Shown here one piece after another: positions 35,625 through 43,279 of a stretch of 64,000 bases of DNA. The position numbers were made by a program, and so were the translations under genes. The notes beneath the pieces were generated by a model. It was not told the DNA's origin and searched no databases. It saw only the letters and a program-made list of their open reading frames with translations. Source of the stretch: Streptomyces canus (lineage in GTDB: Bacteria; Actinomycetota; Actinomycetes; Streptomycetales; Streptomycetaceae); NCBI RefSeq assembly GCF_030815415.1, contig NZ_JAUSWW010000001.1, positions 10,044,001-10,108,000 of the forward strand. Direction: 5' to 3'. Position 1 is the first letter of the stretch. Each line of letters begins with the position of its first letter.

Positions 35625-36617
35625 ATGCGAGTACTGGTAACCGGCGGAGCCGGGTTCATCGGGTGTCATGTCGTCGAAGCACTTACCGCACGGGGGCACG
35701 AGGCGGTGGTGTTCGACCTGCGTGACGGCCTGGACGTGCGTGACGCGGAGGCGGTCGCGACCGCTCTGCCGGGTGTGGACGCCGTGTGCCATCAGGCGGC
35801 GATGGTGGGGCTTGGGAAGGGGTTCGGCGACGCGGTCGAGTACGTGTCGCGCAACGACCTCGGTACCGCGGTGCTGCTGTCCGCCATGGCCGAGGCGGGG
35901 GTGGGGCGGCTCGTGCTGGCCGGGTCGATGGTCGTGTACGGCGAGGGCTCGTACGGGTGTGAGCGGCACGGGGCGGTGAGACCAGGCCCTCGGGCCGTGG
36001 CCGATCTGGACGAAGGGCGTTTCGAGCCCCGGTGCCCGCGGTGCGAGGAGGCGCTGACGCCGGGGCTGGTCGGCGAGGACGCTCCGGTCGATCCTCGGAA
36101 CGTGTACGCGACGACCAAGCTGGCCCAGGAGCATCTGGCTTCGGCCTGGGCCCGGTCGACGGGCGGCTCGGCGGTTTCGCTGCGCTACCACAACGTGTAC
36201 GGGCCGGGCATGCCACGCGACACCCCGTACGCGGGGGTCGCGTCCTTCTTCCGGTCCGCGCTCGCCCGGGGTGAGGCACCGCGTGTCTTCGAGGACGGCG
36301 GTCAGCGGCGGGACTTCGTCCACGTACGGGATGTGGCGGCGGCCAATGTGGCGGCGCTTGAGGCCGAGTCCCCGGCCGGAGCGCTGGCGGCGTACAACAC
36401 CGGCAGCGGGGATCCCCACACGGTCGGCGAGATGGCGCGGGCGCTGGCGTCCGCGTACGGCGGACCCGAGCCCGTGGTGACGGGGGAGTACCGCCTGGGG
36501 GACGTACGGCACATCACGGCGGACTCGTCGCGGTTGCGGGCCGAGCTGGGCTGGAAGGCCGAGGTCGGCTTCGAGGAGGGTATGCGGGAATTCGCGAGTG
36601 CGGGACTGCGCGAGTAG
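35625..36617 (+). CDS. NAD-dependent nucleotide-sugar epimerase/dehydratase
   Basis: 330 residues, extended short-chain dehydrogenase fold. Glycine motif TGGAGFIG at 7-14, the catalytic tyrosine-lysine pair in NVYATTKLAQEHL (YxxxK), the LRYHNVYGPGM block, and GDVRHITADSSRLRAELGW near the end, as in UDP-glucose 4-epimerase-like enzymes. An insert at about 120-150 has CERHG and CPRCEEAL, which could form a small zinc site and is unusual for the family. The start ATG follows the -10 directly (leaderless). It probably supplies a modified sugar nucleotide for the glycosyltransferase operon that follows. Confidence 0.88.
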   Translation: MRVLVTGGAGFIGCHVVEALTARGHEAVVFDLRDGLDVRDAEAVATALPGVDAVCHQAAMVGLGKGFGDAVEYVSRNDLGTAVLLSAMAEAGVGRLVLAGSMVVYGEGSYGCERHGAVRPGPRAVADLDEGRFEPRCPRCEEALTPGLVGEDAPVDPRNVYATTKLAQEHLASAWARSTGGSAVSLRYHNVYGPGMPRDTPYAGVASFFRSALARGEAPRVFEDGGQRRDFVHVRDVAAANVAALEAESPAGALAAYNTGSGDPHTVGEMARALASAYGGPEPVVTGEYRLGDVRHITADSSRLRAELGWKAEVGFEEGMREFASAGLRE

Positions 36618-36983
36618 GAGCATTCGCCGGGCCTGTCGCGGCGGAGTGGGAGGGCGCTCGGCCGACGGACCGGCGGCCGAGCAACAGCGCGGTCTCCGGG
36701 GGATATCGGCTGCCATCGCGACGGCTGGTGTCGACACGGTGTGGGCCGACAAGGTCGTCGCCCGCACCGCGGCCGCCGGCTCCGCGAGCATCGCGGTGAC
36801 CGCGACAGCGACGACGAATGAGGGAGACGAGCAACCTTCGCACGTCAGGTCTCTGTGTCCGGTGTCCCGGCGACCCCGCGTCCGACAGAGCCGGTTCAGC
36901 ATCGGGGGCGCGCGTCGCATGTCGCTCACGCACGCAACCGGACTTCTGCCGGCCTCACTTCGGTGCTCCGCTCCCTCCCTCGA
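36618..36983. other. gap with no clear gene
   Basis: About 370 bases after the epimerase. Open frames occur on both strands because of high GC, but none has a recognisable domain or start. The minus strand reads a hydrophobic stretch, SFVVAVAVTAMLAEPAAAV, without a good ribosome site. Confidence 0.3.
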
Positions 36984-36999
36984 CGTCCGCGTTTCGTAA
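36984..36999 (-). promoter_or_regulatory. response-regulator site b: TTACG-AAACGC-GGACG
   Basis: Direct repeat with an 11-bp period on the minus strand, centred about 55 bp upstream of the glycosyltransferase start at 37047. Together with its flanks it shares a 20-bp identical block (36983-37002) with the site upstream of the response regulator (site a), in opposite orientation. Confidence 0.6.
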
Positions 37000-37033
37000 G
37001 GAGCCGAAGTCCCTTACATGCCTTTTGTCTTCG

Positions 37034-37039
37034 TAGGGT
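37034..37039 (+). promoter_or_regulatory. -10 element TAGGGT of the glycosyltransferase operon
   Basis: TAGGGT is followed by seven bases and then GTG 37047, giving another candidate leaderless start. Confidence 0.45.
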
Positions 37040-37046
37040 GAAAGCC

Positions 37047-37808
37047 GTGACGACTTCTCCTGCAACGCAATCGGAAGCGGAGACGACCGCGGCGACTGTC
37101 GACGTGGTGCTCCCCTGTCTGAACGAGGCCGAGGCCCTGCCCTGGGTCCTCGCCCGTATCCCGCCCACATGGCGCGCGCTGGTGGTGGACAACGGATCCA
37201 CGGACGGTTCGCCGGAACTGGCCCGCGACCTCGGCGCGACCGTCGTGCGTGAGACGCGCCGCGGCTTCGGCGCCGCCTGTCACGCCGGGCTGACCGCGGC
37301 CACCGCGGACATCGTGTGCTTCTGCGACTGCGACGCCTCCCTCGACCCGTCCCTGCTCGTGCCCTTCGTACGCGAGGTGTGCGACGGCGAGGCCGACCTG
37401 GTGCTCGGGCGGCGCCGTCCGCAGGGCCGGGGCGCCTGGCCCGCACACGCCCGGTTGGGAAACGTGGCGCTGGCACGGATGCTGCGTCGCCGCACAGGGC
37501 TGCGCCTGCACGACCTCGGCCCCCTCCGCGCCGGCCGCCGGGAACAGTTGCTCGCCCTGGCACTCACGGACCGCCGCAGCGGCTACCCACTGCAAATGGT
37601 CGTGCACGCGGCCGACGCCGGCTGGCGTGTCATCGAGCACGACGTGCCCTACCTGCCGCGCGCCGGTGCCTCCAAGGTCACCGGTACCTGGCGCGGAACT
37701 TGGCAAGCGGTACGGGACATGGGTCGCGTCCTGGCCGAACCACCGATGCCCCCGGACGGGGCAGGTGCCGACTCATTCGCCGTACTCCCAGGAGGAACCG
37801 CTCAGTGA
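37047..37808 (+). CDS. family 2 glycosyltransferase
   Basis: 253 residues, cytoplasmic GT-A fold. Nucleotide-sugar motif VDVVLPCLNEAEALPWVL at about 13-30, VVDNGSTDGSPELARDLGA, and the metal-binding DxD-like FCDCDASLDPSLL. Near the end RRSGYPLQMVVHAADAGWRV matches DPM1/DPG-type enzymes that load a lipid carrier, but no membrane anchor follows. GTG 37047 fits the upstream TAGGGT -10; GTG 37038 is possible. Its stop overlaps the next gene (GTGA). Probably makes a lipid-linked sugar for the GT-C enzyme at 40936. Confidence 0.85.
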   Translation: MTTSPATQSEAETTAATVDVVLPCLNEAEALPWVLARIPPTWRALVVDNGSTDGSPELARDLGATVVRETRRGFGAACHAGLTAATADIVCFCDCDASLDPSLLVPFVREVCDGEADLVLGRRRPQGRGAWPAHARLGNVALARMLRRRTGLRLHDLGPLRAGRREQLLALALTDRRSGYPLQMVVHAADAGWRVIEHDVPYLPRAGASKVTGTWRGTWQAVRDMGRVLAEPPMPPDGAGADSFAVLPGGTAQ

Positions 37809-38422
37809 CCACTCTCCTCGTCATCGCCAAGGAACCGCGGCCAGGACGGGTCAAGACACGACTCACGCCGCCGTTCACGCCGCGAGAGGCGGCGGCGCTC
37901 GCCGAGGCGGCGCTCGTGGACACCCTGCGTACGGTGGCGGCCACGCCCGCTCGGCGCCGCGTGCTGGTGCTCGACGGAGCTCCGGGCTCCTGGCTGCCGC
38001 CCGGCTTCGACGTCGTCCCGCAGTGCGCGGGAGGTCTGGACGAGCGGCTGGCCGCCGCCTTCGCCGGCTGCGACGGACCGGCGCTGCTCATCGGCATGGA
38101 CACCCCCCAGGTGACGCCCGCACTGCTCACCGTCGACTTCGCCGACTGCGACGCGTATTTCGGGCCGGCCGAGGACGGCGGCTTCTGGGCGCTGGGCCTC
38201 GCCCACCCGGACCCCGAGCTGCTGCGGGGTGTGCCGATGTCGACGCCCACGACGGGTGCCGTGCAGCGTGAACGGCTCGCCGTCGCGGGCCTACGCGTAC
38301 GTGAGCTGCCCCGTCTGCGAGACGTGGACACCGTCGGCGACGCGGAGGTGGTCGCCGCGGCTGCGCCAGGGAGCCGCTTCGCCGCCGAACTGGAGCGTCT
38401 CGGGGCGGCTGTCGGTCGATGA
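37805..38422 (+). CDS. DUF2064 (TIGR04282-type) glycosyltransferase-like protein
   Basis: 205 residues. A GT-A-like fold with VIAKEPRPGRVKTRLTPPF at the N-terminus (nucleotide-binding arginine/lysine motif), LLIGMDTPQVTP (metal-binding Asp) and FGPAEDGGFWALGL, all hallmarks of DUF2064. Members are linked to sugar or nucleotide transfer; the exact reaction is not known here. It starts at GTG 37805 inside the previous stop and ends overlapping the methyltransferase ATG (ATGA), so the three genes are co-translated. Confidence 0.85.
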   Translation: MTTLLVIAKEPRPGRVKTRLTPPFTPREAAALAEAALVDTLRTVAATPARRRVLVLDGAPGSWLPPGFDVVPQCAGGLDERLAAAFAGCDGPALLIGMDTPQVTPALLTVDFADCDAYFGPAEDGGFWALGLAHPDPELLRGVPMSTPTTGAVQRERLAVAGLRVRELPRLRDVDTVGDAEVVAAAAPGSRFAAELERLGAAVGR

Positions 38423-39252
38423 GCACCGCACATGAGATCACGTCGCCGAGGGCGATCGCCGTGGATCGCCTCGCGCCTGTTGCGTCCGTGGTCGCCCCGC
38501 GGCCTTGGGCTGCCGACCCCTACTCCGAGGCCCTGGTTACCGGTCGGGGTCCGCTCTTCCTTCGTCGCGCCGACGGCTGGCTGCTGCCGCTGGAGGTGGA
38601 ACGCTGGTGTGCCAGGGCCGACGCGGCGGACATGAGTGTTCTGGAGCACTGTGAAGGCGCTGTACTCGATGTGGGGTGCGGTCCGGGGCGGCTCGTCGCC
38701 GAACTCGCAGCCCGGGGCCGGCCGGCGCTCGGCGTCGACGTGAGCGAAGCCGCCGTCGCCCGCACCGTGCGGCTCGGCGGTCAGGCTCTGCAACGCTCCG
38801 TCTTCGAGCCGCTCCCGGCCGAAGGGCGCTGGGACACGATCCTCCTCATCGACGGCAACATCGGCATCGGAGGCGACCCGACCGCCCTCCTTCGGCGGAT
38901 GTCCCAACTCCTCAACCAGAACGGCCTGTTGATCGCCGAGACGGTCCCGGACAGTGAGGTCGACGAACGCGTCACCGTCCACGTCGTGAGCATCACCGCC
39001 GGCACGCATGGCACGGTCGGCCCGCCCTTCCCCTGGGCCCGGCTCGGCACACCGGCCCTGCTCCGGCTCGCGACACGCTCCGGCTGGCGCCCGGAGCGTC
39101 AGTGGACGACCGGCGGCCGCTCCTTCGTCGCCCTGCGCAACCGCAGTGACCGCAGCAGGAGCGCCACCGCCGAGCCGCCGAACAGCACCGCGGTGATCAG
39201 AAGCCAGCGGGACAGGAATCCGTCGCCGGACAGGGTGGTGGCGGAGCTGTAG
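38419..39252 (+). CDS. class I SAM-dependent methyltransferase
   Basis: 277 residues. SAM motif I VLDVGCGPGRLVAELAARG near 83-101, the acidic GVDVSEAAV after it, and LLIDGNIGIGGDPTALLRRM with AETVP beyond. The enzyme core seems complete at about residue 240 (TTGGRSFVALRNRS); the last 35 residues are basic and lie over the 3' end of a convergent gene, so the natural stop may have been lost. Expected to methylate a sugar or lipid intermediate of this operon; substrate unknown. Confidence 0.82.
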   Translation: MSTAHEITSPRAIAVDRLAPVASVVAPRPWAADPYSEALVTGRGPLFLRRADGWLLPLEVERWCARADAADMSVLEHCEGAVLDVGCGPGRLVAELAARGRPALGVDVSEAAVARTVRLGGQALQRSVFEPLPAEGRWDTILLIDGNIGIGGDPTALLRRMSQLLNQNGLLIAETVPDSEVDERVTVHVVSITAGTHGTVGPPFPWARLGTPALLRLATRSGWRPERQWTTGGRSFVALRNRSDRSRSATAEPPNSTAVIRSQRDRNPSPDRVVAEL

Positions 39253-39590
39253 TGGTCCGCCATCTGCCCGCTGATCAGCGGAAACCAGATCAGCAGCAGA
39301 AGGCCGGAGAACGCCGCCGGGACGCGCACGAAGACCGTCCACTCCCGGCGGCCGACCACGCTCAGCCCCCGCGCGACGACCCGGTCCGCTCCTGCGTACA
39401 GGGGCGACAGCACCAGGTCGTGCACCAGCGCCGCGCCCACGAACCACAGCACGACAGAGAGCCAGTCGTCCGCGAGCAGTCGCATACCCGCATACCCTGC
39501 CAGCGCGAACGAACAGGCGAGAAGCAGGAGTTGAAGCGGGCTGCCCACACGCGGGCGCACTACAAGCCGTCGTATCACACGTTGTCGCAT
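39099..39590 (-). CDS. small membrane protein after the molybdopterin oxidoreductase
   Basis: 163 residues with about four membrane helices and very basic ends (MRQRVIRRLVVRPRV, RSLRLRRATKERP). The ATG at 39590 shares a base with the stop of the oxidoreductase (TGATG; GTG 39593 is the alternative), so it is coupled to it. Could be a membrane partner for that protein. Its last 154 bases overlap the end of the methyltransferase on the other strand. Confidence 0.7.
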   Translation of the reverse strand: MRQRVIRRLVVRPRVGSPLQLLLLACSFALAGYAGMRLLADDWLSVVLWFVGAALVHDLVLSPLYAGADRVVARGLSVVGRREWTVFVRVPAAFSGLLLLIWFPLISGQMADHYSSATTLSGDGFLSRWLLITAVLFGGSAVALLLRSLRLRRATKERPPVVH

Positions 39591-40822
39591 CACAGTTCTC
39601 CGAACGTCATCCGTGCCACCCACTTGGTGTTGAGTACGCCGGGCGCCGCAGGAACGATGATCCGCGCCGGGTAGCCGTGGTCCGCGGTGAGGGGCTCGCC
39701 GTTGACGAACAGGGCGAGCAGGGAACGAGGGTCGCGCACCTGGTTGTCGCGCAAGGCGGCCCGGCGGAACGACCCGTGCCGCTGGAGCGACTCCACCAGT
39801 ACGTCGGGCGCCGCGCCGGTCTCGTACCCGACGAGCGCCGCCAGATCCCGCAGGCGTACGCCCCGCCACCACTGGTCGGAGGTCGACCAGCCTTCTACGC
39901 ACGCGATGGGCAAGGCAGCACTGTACAGCGGGAGTTGCAGCAGCTCTGCCCGGCTCAGCCGGACCGTCCGTCCCTGCGCCTCGATGACCAGCCGCCACGC
40001 CTCGTCACTCGTCTCGGTCATGCTGATCCCGCGCGAGGCGGCCGTCTTGTTGATCTGGAAGCCGCCGGGTCCCGAACCCGGTTCGGGGCCGCCGTGCGGC
40101 GCGAGCAGAACCGTTGCCCGCAGCGGTCCGTCGAAGCTCCGGCCCGCCGTCGTGGCCAGCAGGAGCAGAAAGCCGCCGCCGACGAAGGCGAGGGCGCCGC
40201 GGCGCGAGACGGTGGACGGGGCGGCGTTCGGGGAGACGAGCTCGCTCTCCTCGTCGCGCAGGTGGCGCAGATTGCGTAGCGCGGCCGGCACCCGCAGCAC
40301 CGCGTGTGTCACGAACGCCGCGAAGAACACCCAGGCCCCGTAGAAGTGCAGCGGATAGAAGGAGCCGGGGAAGAGGTAGTCGAGCTGGACGTTCAGCACG
40401 CCCGTGGTGAACTCGAACAGTGCGCCCCCGACCAGCAGAAGCAGCGAGACCCGCTCCAGCGCATGCGCGAGGGATCGCACGGGCGGCAGGGTGAACAGCC
40501 TCGGCAGGACAGACCACAGCTTTGCCAGCAGTACGGGGATCAGCGCGATGCCCAGGGTGACGTGGACGCCCTGGGTGAGCCGGTAGAGCCAGGGCGGGTC
40601 GGTCGGCCAGGCGAAGAGGTAGAAGCCGAGCAGGCCCTTGTCCGGGGTCTTGTCGTTCACCGGTGACAGGCCGGGGTTGTAGGCGGCGTACGACACAAGG
40701 CCCGTGGTGAAGAGCACCGTGATCCCGACGAGCAGCACGATACCGAGCACGGAGGTGAACCAGGGGCTGCGCAGCGGGCTGCGCCACAAACCGGGAGAGG
40801 TGGGGAGTCGATGGTCGCGCAT
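39590..40822 (-). CDS. molybdopterin-dependent (sulfite oxidase-like) oxidoreductase with membrane domain
   Basis: 410 residues. The N-terminal half has about five membrane helices with several histidines (GVHVTLGIA, LHFYGAWVFFAAFVTHAV), resembling a cytochrome b561-like heme domain. The C-terminal half is a sulfite-oxidase-type Moco domain with the cysteine that ligates molybdenum in PIACVEGWSTSDQWWRGVRL, then DNQVRDPRSLLALFVNGEPL and GYPARIIVPA. The internal SRRGALAFVGGG could be a Tat-type motif leading the Moco domain outside. ATG 40822 is set by TACGGT (40834-40829) six bases upstream, again leaderless. Physiological electron donor unknown. Confidence 0.85.
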   Translation of the reverse strand: MRDHRLPTSPGLWRSPLRSPWFTSVLGIVLLVGITVLFTTGLVSYAAYNPGLSPVNDKTPDKGLLGFYLFAWPTDPPWLYRLTQGVHVTLGIALIPVLLAKLWSVLPRLFTLPPVRSLAHALERVSLLLLVGGALFEFTTGVLNVQLDYLFPGSFYPLHFYGAWVFFAAFVTHAVLRVPAALRNLRHLRDEESELVSPNAAPSTVSRRGALAFVGGGFLLLLATTAGRSFDGPLRATVLLAPHGGPEPGSGPGGFQINKTAASRGISMTETSDEAWRLVIEAQGRTVRLSRAELLQLPLYSAALPIACVEGWSTSDQWWRGVRLRDLAALVGYETGAAPDVLVESLQRHGSFRRAALRDNQVRDPRSLLALFVNGEPLTADHGYPARIIVPAAPGVLNTKWVARMTFGEL

Positions 40823-40828
40823 GTCCCG

Positions 40829-40834
40829 ACCGTA
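40829..40834 (-). promoter_or_regulatory. -10 element TACGGT of the oxidoreductase
   Basis: Six bases separate TACGGT from ATG 40822 on the minus strand, and there is no ribosome site. Confidence 0.5.
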
Positions 40835-40869
40835 GGCCGGTACGGGCCGAGGACGGGGCCCGCAACTCA

Positions 40870-40885
40870 TGACGAAATGCTGACG
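40870..40885 (+). promoter_or_regulatory. response-regulator site g: TGACG-AAATGC-TGACG
   Basis: Direct repeat with an 11-bp period in the middle of a divergent promoter region. It is centred about 58 bp from the GT-C start (40936) and 55 bp from the oxidoreductase start (40822), so one site could serve both. Confidence 0.55.
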
Positions 40886-40923
40886 TCCAGGCTCACCGGA
40901 TCCGCATCCGGCCCTCCTCGGCC

Positions 40924-40929
40924 TAGCGT
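40924..40929 (+). promoter_or_regulatory. -10 element TAGCGT of the GT-C gene
   Basis: TAGCGT, six bases, then GTG 40936; identical hexamer and spacing to the epimerase promoter. Confidence 0.5.
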
Positions 40930-40935
40930 GCCGGT

Positions 40936-42282
40936 GTGAACCGCGATCTTCTCCGCGACCTGTCCGCGGCCCTGGCCGCAGCGCTGCTCGTCACGACGGC
41001 GGCTGTGATCGGCACCGTCCTGGAACACCGTTACGGAAACCTTCATGTCAGCTGGCCGCCGCTGTACGGGCATTGGGAGCCGCATGTCGGCCCCGGCACC
41101 CCCGCAGCGATCATGGTGGCCGTTGCGGTCGTCGCGTACGGGCCGCTCCTTGCCGCCCGGCTGCCCTGGCGCGCGCTGCTGTGCACTGTCTGGGGCACGG
41201 CCATGGCGTGGACGTTCTCGCTCGCCCTGGTCGACGGATGGCAGCGGGGAATCGCCCGGCGGCTGACGACCAAGTACGAGTACCTCCAGGTCATCGACCC
41301 CGTCAACCGCTTCCACGACATCCCGGCCGCCCTGCGGGACTTCACTCACCACATCCTGATCCACTCACCCGACGCCTGGCCCGCGCACGTCACCGGGCAT
41401 CCCCCCGCGGCGACCCTCACCTTCGTCCTCCTTGACCGGATCGGGTTGGACGGCGGCGCCTGGGCGGGCGTCTGGTGCATCACCGTCGGGGCGACAGCGG
41501 CGGTGGCGGTCCTCGTCACTCTACGAGCGCTGTGCGGGGAGGCGCTCGCCCGCCGCGCCGCGCCCTTCCTGGTCCTGGCCCCGGCCGCCGTGTGGATGGG
41601 CACCTCCGCGGACGGCTACTTCGCGGCGGTCGCCGCCTGGGCCGTCGCCTTCCTCGCCCTCGCCGTCACGGGACACCGGCCACGTTCGACAGGTCTCGCC
41701 TCCGGGCTCCTCTTCGGCCTCACCGCGTATCTCTCGTACGGGCTGACGCTGTTCGCGGTGATCGCCGCCGGCGTCCTACTGCTTGGCTCCCGACGACTCC
41801 GCCCACTCCCGTACGTCCTCGCCGGATTCGTCGTCGTCCCGGCCGTCTTCACGTTCGCGGGCTTCAACTGGTGGGAGGCGTACCACCTGCTGGTCACCCG
41901 CTACTACCAAGGGGCCGGCGGTATCCGCCCTTACGGCTACTGGGTGTGGGCGAACCTCGCGTGCACGGCGCTCGTCGTGGGCCCGGCGACGGTGGCCGGG
42001 CTGCGACGAGTCGGCGCGGCTCCCCTCCGCCAGGGCGTTCGCACATGCCTGCGCCGCTCCGCCCCCGAACCCCGCCTCGCCCTGCTCGTGATCGCCGCCC
42101 TGCTCGCGCTCCTCGCCGCAGACCTCTCCGGCATGAGCAAAGCGGAAACGGAGCGCATCTGGCTGCCGTTCGCGATGTGGCTGCTCGCGGCATGCGCGTT
42201 CCTGACCCGTCCCCGCGCCTGGCTCACCGCACAGGCCACCCTCGCCCTGCTTCTCAACCACCTGCTGCTGACGGGATGGTGA
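40936..42282 (+). CDS. polytopic GT-C-like membrane protein
   Basis: 448 residues with about 11-12 membrane helices. After the first helix an outer loop contains HWEPHVGPGTP, and a larger loop has EYLQVIDPVNRFHDIPAALR and HILIHSPDAWPAHVTGHPP, a His/Asp/Pro-rich arrangement typical of lipid-sugar-using GT-C enzymes. It probably transfers a sugar from a polyprenyl carrier on the outer face of the membrane, using lipid-linked substrate made by the GT2 enzyme at 37047. GTG 40936 is preceded by TAGCGT and six bases. Confidence 0.75.
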   Translation: MNRDLLRDLSAALAAALLVTTAAVIGTVLEHRYGNLHVSWPPLYGHWEPHVGPGTPAAIMVAVAVVAYGPLLAARLPWRALLCTVWGTAMAWTFSLALVDGWQRGIARRLTTKYEYLQVIDPVNRFHDIPAALRDFTHHILIHSPDAWPAHVTGHPPAATLTFVLLDRIGLDGGAWAGVWCITVGATAAVAVLVTLRALCGEALARRAAPFLVLAPAAVWMGTSADGYFAAVAAWAVAFLALAVTGHRPRSTGLASGLLFGLTAYLSYGLTLFAVIAAGVLLLGSRRLRPLPYVLAGFVVVPAVFTFAGFNWWEAYHLLVTRYYQGAGGIRPYGYWVWANLACTALVVGPATVAGLRRVGAAPLRQGVRTCLRRSAPEPRLALLVIAALLALLAADLSGMSKAETERIWLPFAMWLLAACAFLTRPRAWLTAQATLALLLNHLLLTGW

Positions 42283-42457
42283 CCACGGAGACCCGGCTCA
42301 AGCCTCCGCGGAGGAGCGCCACCGCTCACCGCTTTGCCGGACGGATCTTCCCGGCCTCGCTGCCAGCGCCTCTTCCTACCCGCGCACACGGCACCGCTCT
42401 GGTTTGTGCGAGGGGAGGCAGGCCGGGGTGCTCGCGACGAAAACGGGCGTCAAGGTC

Positions 42458-42473
42458 TTACGAAACGCGGACG
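42458..42473 (+). promoter_or_regulatory. response-regulator site a: TTACG-AAACGC-GGACG
   Basis: Direct repeat with an 11-bp period whose end is 50 bp before the response regulator ATG, suggesting autoregulation. The block CTTACGAAACGCGGACGTCG is identical to site b. Confidence 0.6.
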
Positions 42474-42523
42474 TCGGAGGCGGCCCTGCCGTACGGAGAT
42501 GAGGCCGGTGGGAAGCTGGGGGG

Positions 42524-43279
42524 ATGCAGCAGCCGCACGAATTCCCAGGCTCCGAACATGCTCCCCGTGGGCAGGGAGGTACGACCCGCGTCCTCGTCGT
42601 GGACGACGATCCCACCGTCGCCGAGGTCGTCTCCGGCTACCTGGACCGCGCCGGGTACCAAGTGGACGTAGCCGGGGACGGGCACTCCGCGCTCGCGCGG
42701 GCCGCCGCGCACTGGCCGGATCTGGTGGTGCTGGACCTGATGCTGCCCGGCATGGACGGGTTGGAGGTGTGCCGCCGGATACGTGCCCGTGGGCCCGTGC
42801 CGGTCATCATGCTCACCGCCCGCGGCGACGAGGGCGACCGGATCCTGGGCCTGGAAGTGGGCGCCGACGACTACGTCACGAAGCCCTTCAGCCCCCGTGA
42901 GCTGGTCCTGCGGGTCGAGTCGGTACTGCGCCGGACCCGGCCCGCAGGACCAGCTCAGCCCGTGCACGCGGCAGGCGTCACCGTCGACCCGGCAGCCCGC
43001 CGCGCGACCAAGAACGGCACCGAGCTCAGCCTCACACTCCGCGAGTTCGACCTCCTTGCCTTCCTCCTGCGCAACCACGGCCGGGCCTACAGCCGCGAAG
43101 AGCTGATGCGCGAGGTGTGGGGCTGGGGCTTCGGCGACCTGTCCACCGTCACCGTCCACGTGCGCCGGCTGCGGGGCAAGGTGGAGGACGACCCTGCCCG
43201 TCCCCGGCTGATCCAGACGGTGTGGGGAGTGGGCTACCGCTTCGATGCCATGCCCTGCGAGGAGGCGGTCAGACCGTGA
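42524..43279 (+). CDS. OmpR/PhoB-family response regulator
   Basis: 251 residues. Receiver domain with the acidic cluster VVDDD (27-29), phospho-acceptor Asp71 in VVLDLMLPG, the threonine in IMLTARG, and the lysine in YVTKPFSPREL. The winged-helix output domain has LTLREFDLLAFLLRNHGRAY, SREELMREVWGWG, TVTVHVRRLRGKVE and VWGVGYRF. ATG 42524 follows a G-rich ribosome site. It overlaps the kinase start (GTGA, 43276-43279). This output type binds 5-7 bp direct repeats with an 11-bp period, exactly the arrangement found upstream of it and of the surrounding genes. Confidence 0.92.
   Translation: MQQPHEFPGSEHAPRGQGGTTRVLVVDDDPTVAEVVSGYLDRAGYQVDVAGDGHSALARAAAHWPDLVVLDLMLPGMDGLEVCRRIRARGPVPVIMLTARGDEGDRILGLEVGADDYVTKPFSPRELVLRVESVLRRTRPAGPAQPVHAAGVTVDPAARRATKNGTELSLTLREFDLLAFLLRNHGRAYSREELMREVWGWGFGDLSTVTVHVRRLRGKVEDDPARPRLIQTVWGVGYRFDAMPCEEAVRP

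Noticed and set aside
36514..36999. Overlapping open frames on both strands after the epimerase
   Set aside because: No ribosome site, no domain, and composition of non-coding GC-rich DNA.
37014..37029. TTACA-N6-TTGTC, a possible extra repeat just before the glycosyltransferase
   Set aside because: Two mismatches from the consensus and it would overlap the promoter core; not counted among the seven sites.
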